DNA of 64,000 nt. It comes from Epiperipatus broadwayi. Lineage: Eukaryota; Onychophora; Udeonychophora; Euonychophora; Peripatidae. The notes below the pieces were generated by a model. The model did not search any database, was not told the origin of the DNA, and saw only the letters and a program-made list of their open reading frames with translations. Positions 34,775 through 47,760 of the stretch are shown in pieces. Position numbers and translations under genes: made by a program. The stretch's first letter is position 1. Every line of letters starts with the position of its first letter. Location: NCBI GenBank assembly GCA_028023455.1, contig JAQFVV010000449.1:378001-442000 (forward strand), read 5' to 3'.

Positions 34775-36125
34775 TATTTATTCAAATAATATGCTTAAGC
34801 AATTTTAATTTAAAAGAAGCAAATTCTTTTTTTTAAAAATGTATTTTTAGAAATATATGAGGTGATGGTAGTTAATCATCTTAATGTAATTATTTAAAAA
34901 AAGACAATGCATAAAAACAGCTTTGTATAAAGATTATGATACAGCAGGTAATAAATAAATAAAACAAGGAATTTAAAAAAACAGAAAAACAATTATAAAA
35001 GAAAATAATTTTTAAAACGTGAAGGTATTTTTAAAACAAAAACTTATAAAAAGGCATATGAAACAATTTAGTTAGAAATTAAATCAATTTTGAGTTAAAG
35101 ATAAATTTGAGATGATTGAAATTTAAAGTTGGAGAGTTAAGAGCATGTTTTCCAGTTGGTATTCAAGCGCAACTAGGCTATGCCATTCTACATTTTTAAA
35201 TGAGTTTGTAAAAAAATCTTCAAACCAGTTGCCCATGAATTTCTGAAAGGATAGCTACATTCCTTATTATGTTTCTTTTAGGGATTAAGCTATCAGAAAT
35301 GATAACTGAAGCTTTACCTAAAAAATCATATAAGTCATGATAGAAATAAATCAATTATTTTATATAGTGCGATGTTTATAAACTGTAATATTTAAGCAGC
35401 ATTAAACTGTTGCATATGCGCTTTGCAGATTTTAACTATAAATGACTGAATACTAACACTTCAAACACATGATAAAGTCTTTGGAAAAGATAGAGTGGCC
35501 AGGTCTGCTAAAGGTCTACCGCAATTACGTCATGATAGTATATAACTCTTGAAAATAATAAGAAAAAAAGATCTAATAAAATCATTGAATATAAATTTCT
35601 CTTAATTATAATTATATAATAATTGTAATAGTTTTTTGTGGAAAATCTGTATGAATCAAATATATTTGTGAAATAGACTTATATGCGCATACAGATTAAT
35701 TTGGAAATTAAGTCGTTCTTTTAGAAGAGGTTTGTGAAAAATTTGTATAAATCAAATATATTTATGAAATTAACTTATATACACATACAGATTAATTTAC
35801 TTATTCATTTGGAGGAAAAAGATAGATTATTATTTTTTAAAGCACCTTTTAAAAGTTCATTCCATATATATATAGATAAAATATTTCATGAGTATATTTT
35901 CAAAACAATTATTTAAAGAGATTTTAAAACAATTTGTTTTTGATTCTTAAAAAATATTAATTTTGTTAAACTTTCATGATTATTTATTGAATGGATGTTA
36001 GTATTATTTAAATACATTAATTAAAATTTTAAAAACTATTAATTATATTTCTAATAGTTAAGTATATGTGTGTTACATTAATATATTAATGGGTTTTAAT
36101 TTTAAATTATCTGTTTTGGTGGACA
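34775..36125. other. No gene; one 95-bp spaced direct repeat
   Basis: The text around 35640-35702 is repeated with changes at 35733-35798 (both contain ATGAATCAAATATATTTG-like and CATACAGATTAATTT), an old tandem duplication with a 95-bp period. Otherwise AT-rich and unremarkable. Confidence 0.6.
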
Positions 36126-36129
36126 AAAG

Positions 36130-36290
36130 ATTTAATTGTAGTGCCTTAGATGATTTATTTTTTTGAAAACTGAGTGTTTCTAGTCGATGTCATTTATCGC
36201 TTGCATGTGCCAGCAGTGTTTTTGGGTGTTTTCAAATTCAAAATGGCCAACGAGCACATATTATATCAGCACCAAAGATTTTACACTCTG
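36130..36290. mobile_element. Half copy of hairpin family H
   Basis: Matches the right arm of the palindrome at 46325-46600: GATGTCATTTATCGCTTGC, CAGCAGTGTTTTTGG, TTCAAAATGG and ATATCAGCACC in the same order. The opposite arm is missing. Confidence 0.65.
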
Positions 36291-36294
36291 TGTA

Positions 36295-37760
36295 GACTAT
36301 ATATGATCACAATAGAAAGGAATAAACTATATTACAAGGTATAGATCAGGTTAGTGATTTTTTTAGCTTGATCAAGAAGTGATTAATATTATTTTATATC
36401 TCTGATTAATGGCTGTTACTTGTATAATATCACAAACAAACACATATCAAATAAATATAAATCTTTGTTATCTAATCATAATAATCTATGTAGGTAGCTA
36501 ACATATACTTTTATTTGCTTTTTGTTTGACTAATAAAATTGTTTGATTTATACTTTGGATATTTGTACTTTAGGTAGTTATCATTATCACATTAGAGCCA
36601 CCTTTAGTATTCAGTTATGCATCTGTTATTCTAGCATCAAGATGTATATTCAGGAACATATAAATAATGCATCAAATAATAGCTATTGTTGTGTTTGATT
36701 ATCATCATATCATCATCATCAATAGGTGATTTGGTTCTTTTCCCCATGACTACCTGTATATGGCATGATTAGCAATCAACATCATCAAGAATGAATTGAC
36801 ATACTATTTAGTCCTGAATTTATTTCATTATTACACCTTTACCTTATTTAACAAGGACAATTGCCCCTCTCTCCCAAACATTATCATTAAGCAAGAATAT
36901 TGCATAAAGAACAACTCTTTATAATAGTTTCCTATGGGAAAAAATTTGCAGGTTTCTCTAAATAAAAATTGCATTATAAGCTGTCAACAAACGACTTAAC
37001 CTAGTATATATATATATAAAATTAAAAATGCCCTTCATGTAAATTATATGCTTGTATAAACTACTTTATATGTATTATGCAAGTATGCAATTAAAATATG
37101 TATGTATGTATGATAAATCCACGTAAAAGACAGTTGTTATTTCTAGTGATCCATTTATCAATACTAATTATCTAATTTTCTGAATCATGAATTGCTTAGT
37201 CTAATGTCCATTGTTGTCTTTTAAATCTTTTGATGATTTTTTTTTTTTTTTGGAGTGCAATAGATGATGGCTGGGGATGTCTAGAGAAAAAGTTTAGAAT
37301 GAATGAATGGCATGCTTCTTGGATTTTTTTTTCATATGGGATGTCATGATTTTATGATTTTGGAAACTTTTGATGCATCTACGATGACTTGAGCACTTGG
37401 TTGTATTTTGTTTTTGGTTTAAAAAATGGTGATAATGGTAAATGTGGATAAACCTATAGTAGACCAGATATCATGATTTCCTTCTCTTTCCAGCTGACTT
37501 AAGATATCCATTTCTGTTTCCAAGTTCAGAGATTTTTTTGTGGTCATATTATTTGCAGCTCTGATTCTAATTGAAAATGTACATAACTAAACTTTTAAAA
37601 AGAACCACTAGGAAAAAAAAAGACTTTTAACTGTCTAAAATTACAGAAAAATGGAGGAGAAAATGAAAGTAAAATAGCAGTTAACAATTTTTTGTGTTCT
37701 TTTGCACAACTGTTCCTTCATGAACTGAAAAAAAATCCATAGTGACGGTAAAGGAAGCAT
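36295..37760. other. No gene recognised
   Basis: AT-rich with a poly-T run at 37226-37242 and an ATC-repeat near 36701-36722. No family assignment. Confidence 0.45.
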
Positions 37761-37764
37761 GCTA

Positions 37765-38005
37765 TATAGCAAGCGATCCTACATCAATCAATAGATGTGA
37801 TGCATGCTTTTCTCTCTCTCGAAAATGGTCCATTTAATCACTTTGCATTAATTTGCATATATTTGCAAATTACATTTGTATAGTTCTCAACACGTTAGTA
37901 ACTATGATTATGGAAGCATAAAGTCTTCCAAAAGCGCTCAGCTTATTAAATTACAGAGTATTATTCGCTTTTACAAACTTCATTATCTGTGCGCAAAGCA
38001 CATAT
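37765..38005 (-). mobile_element. Possible relative of the Penelope-like arm
   Basis: On the minus strand AGCGCTTTTGGAAGACTTTA, AAAGCGAATAATACTC and a GACCATTTTC block recur in the same order as in the left arm at 23.69-23.88 kb (ACGCTTTTGGAGAACTC, AGCGTAATATTATT, GACCATTTTCT). Similarity is patchy, so this is a diverged fragment at best. Confidence 0.4.
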
Positions 38006-38009
38006 ATAT

Positions 38010-39125
38010 GTTATCAATTACATGCTAATGAAGTAAATATTTAATTGATCATAAAGACTTATCTATTATTAGTGTAAGAGTAGCAAAATTGGCATACTGT
38101 ATACTATGCAAATTTAAATAAAGATCACTTTATACAGAAATTCGCTAGCTGTTCCATTTTTTTTGGCCACAAGATGTCACATTTATTAAGTGCGGTAGAC
38201 ATTTTCTTTAAAATGATTTAAATTTTTTTTGATTAGTGCAGTAAAGGCAGGGATACAAACTATTTAAATAAATATTAAAGTTATAAATCTTTTTCAGTTT
38301 ATTTGTACGCAATTTTGTTCATGTTTTTTAAAACCGAAAATACATTTACGTTAACAGTTTTACGCTGAATAAAATTTCCATTTTTTTTTCATTACTACAT
38401 TATTACGCATATACGATAACGTTACAAGACATTATAAAATCGAGCAAATGGATTGTTATTTTTAATTTAGATTTAGTAATTTTTTTGATAATACAAACTT
38501 CATTACTATGAAATCATTTTTTTTTTCAAAATAACAATTATGATAACTAAATTACAATATGATGATCATAAAATTTTTGGCTGCAAAGTACTGTTAGTAA
38601 AATTTTAATCCATAAAAATGAGTAATGCCATGTACAGTTTTTAAACTAATGTACACATTTTAAAATGTAATATAGTATCAATGTATTTGGTTGCTGTATA
38701 TCATTAAAATATGATTTTGATTATTTATTATACTGAATGAAACACTTTTTTGTGGGGGGAGGGGGCTTTGTATTCATTAACAATGAAAATTAAATAAAAT
38801 ACTCTACTGTACATTCATTAATTGTATTTTAAATTTATAATCAAAATATTGTTGTATACAGCGCTAATATTGTATATTGCATATTATGATAAAATTCTGG
38901 TACACAATTTCAGCATGAAAGTTGCTATTTTGCTTTTGGATGATATAGTGTTAATAACTATTCTATAACGTCATTAGTCTTACAAAATGGCCGACAAAAA
39001 TTTATTTTTGACATTTTTTTTACGTTCATTATAGTGAATAAATTGATTGTAAGTCAAAGTAGTGGATACAAATTGATAATTGTTATTGTGAATCCTCGCA
39101 TAAAACTCAAGCGTTAAGCGACGTA
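38010..39125. other. No gene recognised
   Basis: AT-rich with a G-rich spot at 38753-38766. No coding or family signal. Confidence 0.45.
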
Positions 39126-39127
39126 TA

Positions 39128-39330
39128 GGTGTATATATATATCATAATATCCCAAACTTATCAACATTAATAATCTTCAGTCTGCTGTCAAGGCAACCTC
39201 TCCCTACATATAAACTATATTCAACAAGAGTGTATAGACAATAAATAAATACTATAAACAACATTTCAAAAAATTGTTAGGTCAAGCTTTCGATACAGAA
39301 CATCTTTATCAAAACAAGTCTACAATTTAT
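39128..39330. mobile_element. Family C half copy followed by a GAAA-type motif repeat
   Basis: 39130-39215 carries CTGTCAAGGCAACCTC and AACATTAATAATCTTCA as in one arm of the hairpin at 17.2 kb. 39265-39325 on the minus strand reads TTTTGATAAAGATGTTCTG then TATCGAAAGC, related to the motif in the palindromes at 46.7 and 58.5 kb. Confidence 0.5.
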
Positions 39331-39654
39331 TTTAGCAAATCTAAATACATATACCAGTACAAGTTGAAACTAATAAAAACAATGTTAGTGTCTTATGTTT
39401 TTTAAATTAATGACCTACCCACCTGTTATTATTAAATGGGATCCTATTGTCTCTAAAATTTGCTGAGCTTCTTTTATTCAATGTTTTTTTTTAGCCCCCA
39501 GATAAATAATTTTGGTATCAACAAGTTTAAACAAATGACCAATTTCTTCCTTATATTCAAAAAATGCGGTATTATGGTTCAGTTTATTATGAATTGGTAA
39601 TTAATTAAAAAAAATCATTAAGGTACTAAGGGTATATATATATATATAGTTTTG

Positions 39655-39903
39655 TAATATATAGGGTATATGAGCACAGACTTTCACATGACCCACCACT
39701 CTCCACACTATCTTATAACACTGATACACTTGAACACATATATATCGCTGGACCAACTGATGATTGCTGGTTTAGCATGAAATATGTATATTGGTGATTA
39801 TTTATCTTTTTGACATATATGTGTTCAAGTGTATCAGTGTTATGCAATAGTGTGGAGAGTGGTGGGTAATGTGAAAGTCTGTGCTCATATACCCTATATA
39901 TTC
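39655..39903. mobile_element. Hairpin element family G (tRNA-like end)
   Basis: Near-perfect inverted arms (39655-39745, 39815-39903): ATAGGGTATATGAGCACAG faces its complement, and GTGTATCAGTGTTAT lies on both sides. The related copies at 62.55-62.95 and 48.67-48.79 kb carry GAGTTCAAATC, a pol-III B-box-like word, at the equivalent place, so the family may descend from a tRNA-derived SINE in head-to-head arrangement. Confidence 0.75.
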
Positions 39904-40144
39904 TATATTTAGTTTTGCTAAAATTAATTGTAGACTACCTTTGCTCTGAAAGCCTCACTTAGCAAGCTTTTGAACTTTATGACAGTAATATTACTTTTGA
40001 TGGAATATAACTTTTACATTTAACTATGGTTTAAATGTTTTAAATAAATTGTATTTGCTCACATGTAAGATGAACCAAATTTTTCAAAGACATTTTATTG
40101 GGGAAAAAAATTCGGAAAAATAATTTTGGTATAAACTACTATGA

Positions 40145-40565
40145 ATCGAGAAAAAATGTAAATTTATGAATCTTCATCTAACAAATCAGATAAAGTATCT
40201 TCTGATTTTTTTCTCCATGTGTAAAACATAATTATTGCTTTTTTAAAAACAAAAAACCATCTTTGATACTATGGAAGACCCTACTAATATGACCTTTTTA
40301 AATGACTTAATAATCACATCTGATATTGTAGTTTTTTTTTTACTTTTTCCAGATCGTGTGAATTCAAAATCTCACAATCGTATCCATTTATTCTGCTTTT
40401 CCTTCACAGATAGTGTAAACAGTTAGTTTATTAATGGAGACATCTACAGATTGTGGCTGAATGAGTTAATCCCCAGGGATTAATGTTGAGTTCTACAACT
40501 GGCTAAGTTTAGCAGTAATATCTTCAATTCTGCATTAATGAAATTGATCTCATATTAGCAAAACT
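40145..40565 (-). pseudogene. pogo/Tigger-type transposase C-terminal relic
   Basis: The minus strand reads LIQPQSVDVSINK (about 40470-40430), matching the (L)QPLDVSINKPFK motif of CENP-B-like DDE transposases. Next, TISDVIIKSFKK (about 40333-40298) matches the V..SFKKCGI motif, and an acidic tail SEDTLSDLLDEDS (about 40205-40165) ends in a stop. The order and spacing fit the C-terminal third of Tigger/pogo proteins. Frameshifts and stops separate the blocks. The catalytic Asp residues should lie upstream (above 40565) but were not recognised. Confidence 0.7.
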
Positions 40566-40569
40566 GATT

Positions 40570-42395
40570 TCTTTAAATTTCACTAGGATATCTACAAGCT
40601 TAAAACACCTGGATATCCACACAGAAAAGATATTACAATTTCCTATTTATGTCTACTTTGTAACCTATCCAATGGCAAACCTCGAATGTAATCAGTCATA
40701 CATATTTATGGTGTTTTGTGGTAATTATCACGGAATATCATTATTATCCTTACAGCAAAAGTACTTTCAAGAATTTTGTTGAACAGATTTGCTTCCAGTT
40801 ATAAATATAATCTATTAATGTGACCTTATCTATACCTATAAACAGAAAATTGCGGTATCATTTCTAAATAGATGTTCAAGTGTTTCAAATCTCTATTTCA
40901 TTCAATAAATGGGGGTTGTTTAATCAATATATGTGCAATGAGAGAGCTTAGAAGGGGAATTTTTACACATTATAGAATAGCTTACAATTTAGTAACCGAA
41001 TTAGAGAGAATGTATCATAAGTATAAAAGATTTGATTGGTTGCAAATTTCTTTTTAAGCGCATTAGATAGTTTATTATAAATTTAGTATACTGTTTATAT
41101 ATATATGAGTTTTTCGTTTATATTTAAACATTTTTATTTCATTAATTTTTAATACGACATTTAGTAATTTAATTTGGAGTCCATCTATTTATATTAATTT
41201 TATAATCATGTGTTGTCCCATCACTTTTTGCGTTCAATAGAAAGCTTTTTAAAATAAAAATAACTTCCACAATAGGATGCGAATGGAAGCTATTAAAATA
41301 TTAATATTATCTATATTTTGAAATCTTATAACATACTCTCTATATTACTATAATGTGGCTTCCTTACTTCAAAGAAATAAAATATATCTTATGTAAAGTG
41401 AAAGTTTTAATATTTGGCTATACATTTTTATTTTCCATATTTTGAATATATAGATATGTGGGTGGGAGGGGGGACGGACCCAAAAATAAGTTTATTACAC
41501 AAATTGCAATTATAGGGGGTTTGAACCAGAATACAGTAAAAAATGACGTATTAAATTAATGAATAAAATAGTTTACTTTAAATAGACAAGGGGAAATAAA
41601 GAGTTGAAATACTTTGTAAAATCATTTGTTATAAAGGATTTTCATTTTAAAATAAATTTAAAACGAAATATATATTATCTGAACATTATCATAAAATTTA
41701 TTACGTGCTTTTGATTTTCAATGGGCAAACGAATGGAGTAAATGCATCGTGTACAATAATGATCCTAGAATACATCCATTAATTTTATTAAATGCCAAAA
41801 TTAAGGGCAATCAAATGAAAATACCAGCATCCTAATGTTTTTGTACATGAGAGATGGATTACATTTTTCTACGAAGCTGACACAACAAATTTAAATAATT
41901 TGAACTTTTTAAAGTTATATGAGGAAGTGACGTCAATTTTGAGAATTTTTCTTCTAAATTTGACGAAAAGCCCATTAGCATCTTGGGAAGTTTTCTGGCA
42001 AATTACTGTAAGTGCGTTTGAAAAGACATTTTCAGCAATAAAAAAGAAAAAAGAAATTGATTTTAGATTCTTTTTCCTTCTTCATTAACAAATTAGTTAC
42101 ATATTTTAAAGAAGGTTTTATGTAAGTAAAAGAGTGCTGTTGATTGACTTATAGTTCTATGGGGTGAAGGGTTTAATTTGACTCAAATCTCAGAGGAAGA
42201 AAGTTCACATTCGATGACAGGTACTCTGACCACGTCGATCTTCAATTACTGAACTTATAATAAGAAACCAATTTTCAAAAAGTTTCTTAAGTTAGAAAAA
42301 ATAAAAGTTAAAACAAAATAAAAAAAATGTTCATCTTTTTTATTTTATTTTTCGTACTAAAAAGATTTATTTATTATTTTAAAAAGTTTAATTTT
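40570..42395. other. No gene recognised
   Basis: May contain unrecognised upstream parts of the pogo relic. A 61-codon frame at 40872-41057 and a 62-codon frame at 41900-42088 show no family motif. A G-rich patch lies at 41460-41480. Confidence 0.4.
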
Positions 42396-42399
42396 ATAT

Positions 42400-42640
42400 T
42401 TTTTTATAACCCTCTATGGTGTTTCGCGATCCCATTTATCATGTCTATGTCTATCCATAAATCTTTCTGCAAATACCTCTCTGTAATTTTCTTATCTATT
42501 CTTTTTTTCCAAATCTTTTTTAGGCGCTCCCATTTTCTCTTTCCAGATAGTATCCAGTTTAATATTTATTTTGGTAAATCTTTCCTGAGACATCCTCTTT
42601 ACCTATTCATATCATTCCAATGGTCATCACGTGATCATTT
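42400..42640 (-). pseudogene. LINE 3' coding relic of another lineage
   Basis: The minus strand reads INWILSGKRKWERLKKIWKK-like text (about 42570-42510; first residues ILNWILSGKR), the W.P.GKRKRGRPK.TWRR segment found near the 3' coding end of several LINE groups. It is followed by RIDKKITERYLQK. Upstream text suggests the H..RM block but is degraded. Confidence 0.55.
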
Positions 42641-42671
42641 CCTATGTGCACATAAGCTGTTAAAACAGTAG

Positions 42672-43035
42672 TAAAACATACAGTAGTGCTACCTAGTGCA
42701 AGCCTTAACAACCAATGAATGCTAAAAGATTTATCTCTATCTAGTGCTTAATCCTCCAATATTCCCAGATTACATTCTAGCTTGTGGCTTTCATCAGTGA
42801 GCTCATAGCTTTATAATTAACTAAATAGGTAAAAAGTTGCTTTTGGAGGATTGAATGAGCCCAAAAATCTAGACACAGTACTCTCAGATCCAAGACTCCT
42901 CATTGACAAAAGTCACAAGTGAAAAAAATAGTGTGAGATATTGGAGGATTAAGCACTAGATAGGGATTTTATGCACAAACCTTCTAGCATCCATTGATTG
43001 CTATGGCTTGCACTACAGTAGGGAGAGTTTTCTAC
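42672..43035. mobile_element. MITE family M, copy 4 (long form)
   Basis: CATACAGTAGTGCTACCTAG faces the AGTAGGGAGAGTTT end; the arms contain CTAGTGCTTAATCCTCCAAT and its complement, CTAGCTTGTGGCTTTCATCA, and TAGACACAGTACTCTCAGAT. It keeps the inner TCAGATCCAAGACTCCTCA segment seen in the 50-51 kb complex, so this is a fuller family member with an unpaired-like centre near 42800-42850. Confidence 0.75.
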
Positions 43036-43039
43036 CTTT

Positions 43040-45555
43040 GCAATTATCTTGGTTTGATTTCAATTATTTGTAGTATGTTCAATATTCATTATTTCTCAAA
43101 TCCTATTGGTGCTTATGCATTCTCTCCTTGATTTCTCCATAGTTCTTCACCAATAATCTACTTCTGCCATCATCAATTTCCATTTCAGTCTTTCATTCAA
43201 TTTCTAAAGCTCATCTCCATATAACTTTTTACAATTGTTCACATATGTTCATTGTTTATTAACTCTTGAGAATAATTTTATGTTTTTAAAAAATTCAGTG
43301 TTTTTCTCTTAATGTCCTCATCATTTAGAATTGTTTATATTTTTATTTAAAAAAAAAAAGAAAAACATGACAACAGTTTTTAAAAGAAAACAATAAAATA
43401 TTATATACATAAATTAATGTATCTCAATGATATACAGAAATTATTGCAAATTATAATGTAGCTCTAAAATTTAGATGCCAAAATTAAATGATATGAGGGG
43501 AAATAAGAAATTACCCACAGATATGTAATCTGGTTCTTGTAGTAGTGGAGTTTCTCAATTTGATTTTAAACAGAAAACAACATATATAGAAAGTTAAGAG
43601 CTGTTAATAAAAGAGTGGGTAGGAATAGGAGTGGATAAATTTTTGATATATATGGGCTTTTACAAAGCAGAGTATTTTATAAAATATTTCTAGCTGCTTT
43701 TTGAATGAAAAATAAATGTTTCCAAATCTAGTTAAGATGTTTACCCTATTTTAAAAGGTTATTGAGGATAGATTTATTACCTCATGGATCAGTATCTATC
43801 TAGATAGAATATGAATGGTGAGACCAGACATAGAAACAGATTGTTGCGAGATTTAGAGAGAACTGTTCTGAATTTGGTGACCATGATGAGAAGCAATTAA
43901 AGAAATATCCAACATTACCAAAGCCCAAGAAACCTGCCCCTTAAGGGTAATGTAATAAGGTAGAGAAAATTGCAACAAATCTTATCAGTCTTCATAATTA
44001 TTTTAATAAGCTTTAAGGACTGTGATTGTATGCGTATTCAGTTAGTTATATAACCACGGCTTATATTAAGATAGATTTTTTGTATTAGTTGTAAAATTAT
44101 TTCATTAAACTAATAAAAAGGAATTTTTCTTCAATCCATTCAAAATGTGATGAATTAAAAATATTAATTGTAAAAGTATTCCAGAACTCAATTTGTATTG
44201 TAGGACACTAAGAATGGAGTCAGATATAAAAAGAAATTTCATAAGATTTAGGTGGAACTTTTCTGGATTTAGAGAAGCAATGAAAAAAATATTGAGGGGC
44301 ATTGAGACCAGGAAATCTGCACATGAAGGTTAGCATAAAAGATTAATAAAATTCATAACAGAATTCATCAACACTTGTTATTGTTTTAGTTAAGTCCTAA
44401 AGGTTGTGCTGGATTTATTTAGGGCTGCAAAATAAAGGGTGCCATTGGCCCAGATGTATAATACTTTTTGACAATGTACTAGGTCTTTCTTATATAAAGT
44501 GGCACAATGTATTATAATCTATAATATCTTAATGCCACAATCCAACATCAAGTATACAGAAAAGCCAAAATGATATATTTCAACATTATCTCAGACATAG
44601 TAAAAACAGTTTGTATTATACATGCATCCTGTGAGTAGAGCATCGACTCTAATAGCAAGGAATAGTCTTGATTTTTTTCTTAAACATTTATTTTCCTGAA
44701 AATAAAATTATTTATTACATATATACAGTTTGTGTAACAAATTGGTTTTATATATATATATAATAGCTTGCTGGGTTTAAATCCTTTTAAGAACTTGGGT
44801 TTGAGATAAAAGAGGGCATCTTTTTAAATTTAATAAGCCCTAAAAATAGCTATTATAGATTAATGGAGAAAACTTGTTTAACCTCAGGAGGATTGTCAAT
44901 TACTATTACTAATTGATAGTTTCCTGCCAACTTCAAAAGATAAAGTTATCTCTATTTACATGGATATAATCTCTTAATTTTCATTCTTTATCAAATTAAA
45001 AATCCATGAGGAAATATAATTCAACACACACACACATATATGTTGATGTATGTGAATATATACATATTGCCAAAATACAGTTAGTAATACGTATTTGCAC
45101 TTCCAAATGATAATGTAGCAAACGATAGTTGAAAATAAATTGTTATACCTATCCATAAATACATCTACAAAAATGAAACATGGTTTAAAAAAATCACAAA
45201 TTATTATTTTCACAAAAAACTGAACCATGATAAATCCATCTTCTTTATTGTTTATAATAATGATTGTATTTTTTTCTGCTTTATTGTTTATTACGATATG
45301 TTAGCTTTATGGAATGTAATATTTTATTTTTAACATGATGTAAATTGAAGATGTGAAAATTGCATCTTTAATCAAGTACACAGATATTTAATATGCTACA
45401 TAAACAATGGTAAACAATCCTTTAATAATTTTGCTGCATTCCATTTCAAAATAATACTATGTTAAAGTGCACAACTCAACACAAGTATTGATTTTGTCAT
45501 TCCAGGAGAATACAGCTTGCAAATATGCGAGTATAAAATTGTGCTTATTTGCAAA
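43040..45555. other. No gene recognised
   Basis: AT-rich. A weak direct similarity between 43845-43880 and 44215-44300 (TTTAGAGAGAA / TTTAGAGAAGC contexts) may be old repeats. No protein motif found. Confidence 0.4.
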
Positions 45556-45559
45556 ATTT

Positions 45560-45650
45560 TCTAATGACATATGGTAGCAAACTCAGTGAATCCAGTGATG
45601 ACACTGGCCTGAGTGGCATTACTGTATGGAGAGTTTAGCCTCTGTGTAGA
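45560..45650. mobile_element. MITE family M, end fragment
   Basis: Only the right end is clear: GAGTGGCATTACTGTATGGA followed by GAGTTTAGCCTCTG, matching the terminal repeat of copies at 50.8-51.9 kb. Confidence 0.55.
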
Positions 45651-46324
45651 TTTGATTAAAATTTTGCTATATAATTATCAATAAAAAACAGTTATTTAGA
45701 AAAAATTGCCCAAATGTTGTATTTAAAAAAGTCATTTTTTGATCTTTTCTTCACAGAAAGAGACCCCCACTTGTCCCTTTCATGCTTTTCTTTTTAATAA
45801 ATTTTGAAGATTAATTTTACATTTAATTTAAGATTATAATATGAATCTAAAAAAAAGATTTCTTTTTTGCACCAGTCACTGACAGGGACAAAACATGTTA
45901 AAGTGAAGGGAGATACATTGATACTAACACAAGGAAATTAATGGGGTATGTGAAATTTATGCATAAACTAAATTTAAGGGCCCCTGTAACTCAGTGTTAT
46001 TGTTTAAAAAATAATAAAATTATAAAACCGTTACACAGATAAAAACTTATCAATTCATATATTTATTTTAAATATATTAATTATGATTATATATAATTAC
46101 AATCTAGAGTTGTTTTTAAATACTGAAATAAGATTTTGTTTTTTAACTATCACTGTTAGAGTAACAATGTTAGTACTATGTATATTAGTCATTGAATGTT
46201 TTTGGGAAGGTATCTGAACTTTTTAGCTTAGAGTCTCACCAATCTTAAATCTGACCCTACTTAAGGACAATCCTTGGTCAAATTGCAATCTTTAGTGTCT
46301 ATATAAATATATAAGACCATAGGG

Positions 46325-46600
46325 TGCTGATATAGTACCTCATTGGTGCCATTTTGAATTTTAAAACACCTTCAAAAACATTGCTGACATATACAAGACT
46401 TCAACTAGAAGCACGTAGTCTCAACAAATGGCAGGAAAAAAATTAAAACACCTAAGCCTTAGGCATTTTAATTTTTTTCCCACCATTTGTTGAAACTACT
46501 TCCTTGTAGTTGATGTCATTTATCACTTGCATGTGTCAGCAGTGTTTTTGGAGGTATTTTAAAATTCAAAATGGTACCGAGTGCAAACTATATCAGCACC
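46325..46600. mobile_element. Hairpin family H
   Basis: The palindrome centre is CCTAAGCCTTAGG (46451-46463). Arms extend about 130 bp each way: TGCTGATATAG faces CTATATCAGCA and GCCATTTTGAATTTTAAAA has its complement on the other side. A half copy lies at 36.1-36.3 kb. Confidence 0.8.
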
Positions 46601-46619
46601 GACCATAGATATAAGTGGT

Positions 46620-46705
46620 ATCACCTTTATTGCTAAAGGAGGTTGTCTTGACAATAGATTAAGATTGTTGATAGCTTAAGAGTTGATTGTTATTATGAAA
46701 AAAAA
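46620..46705. mobile_element. Family C half copy
   Basis: GAGGTTGTCTTGACAATAG and GAGTTGATTGTTATTATGA match one arm of the element at 17.17-17.35 kb and the fragment at 39.13 kb. Confidence 0.5.
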
Positions 46706-46709
46706 TATA

Positions 46710-46981
46710 TAAATGAATAAATACACCAAACTTCTTTTTAAATCTTGTTTTTTATATTACTAGTATAAAAATATAAGTACACACCAATGTTTCGACTATT
46801 TTATAATGTAGCTTTTTCAAGGATAATTGAAAAATAAAAATACAAAATATAATTTTTATTTTTCAGTTGTCCTTGAAAAAGACTACATTATAAAATAGTC
46901 GAAACATTGGTGTGTACTTATATTTTTATACTAGTAATATAAAAAACAAGATTTAAAAAGAAGTTTGGTGTATTCATTTAC
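46710..46981. mobile_element. Near-perfect hairpin with GTCGAAACATTGG motif
   Basis: Arms 46710-46845 and 46857-46981 pair almost without mismatch; the loop is only about 12 bp. Each arm carries CTTGAAAAAGACTA...TAGTCGAAACATTGG (the left arm on the minus strand). Inside an RNA this would form a duplex of about 120 bp. No protein. Confidence 0.9.
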
Positions 46982-46984
46982 ATA

Positions 46985-47760
46985 TACTGAAAGTTATGAA
47001 CTATTTTTGAAAAGAAAACTGTGTAGAGGATATTTTAAATTCGTTTAAAAAAAATTTATAAATATGATTACTGAATGCATAGTTATAAAGTTTAAACAAA
47101 GGGGAGTAAGTCTCTCTCCTATTCACCCCAGGCTATGATTAAAAAGCACTCCCTTGATTTACATATATACTGAGCTATGTTTAACGTTTAGTTATAAAGT
47201 TTATAACTCTATCACAGATTCTTATTTTTTTATTATAATATTTATATTATTAAAAATATTTATGCTTATTACACTCTTTTTATTTAGTTTATCTTTTCAT
47301 TTATATAGTTTCTCACTTATATATGAATGTATCTTTTTAGTTTATCTTTTCATTTATATAGTTTCTCACTTATATATGAATGTATCTTACCTCTGAATAC
47401 AATGGATTAATAATTAAGTTTATTGGGAATTTAAATACAGCAGTTTTATTACAAAAAATAAAAAGAGACATGAAATAAAGAAGAATAAAATATCGATAAA
47501 AGGAGAAATAATACTGAACGAATATTGTAAAAAGTGAAAATAAAATAAAACAAAACAAGAAAAATTCAATTGATTATCTAAAAGAGAAGAATGTTTATAA
47601 AATTCTAAAGAGAAAAGATAGAGACTACAAATGTTTACGGAATAGTAATGATAGACATTGGCCATACAGAATGGGTAAACAATAGCCAAAATAGATATAC
47701 ACGGATGAATATCATGTTTAGTTTCTTAGATGCTTAAAAGATTAAATATAACCTAACAGT
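46985..47760. other. No gene; one direct repeat
   Basis: A segment of about 58 bp (TTTAGTTTATCTTTTCATTT to GAATGTATCTT) occurs twice in tandem at about 47280-47337 and 47337-47389. The rest is AT-rich. Confidence 0.6.

Noticed and set aside
38975-39000. AAAATGGCCGAC word resembling a YY1 site and promoter
   Set aside because: A single short word in AT-rich DNA with no transcript evidence.
41900-42671. Frames of 62 and 114 codons as genes
   Set aside because: The 114-codon frame is mostly the complement of a LINE 3' relic plus Phe-rich low complexity; the other has no recognised motif.
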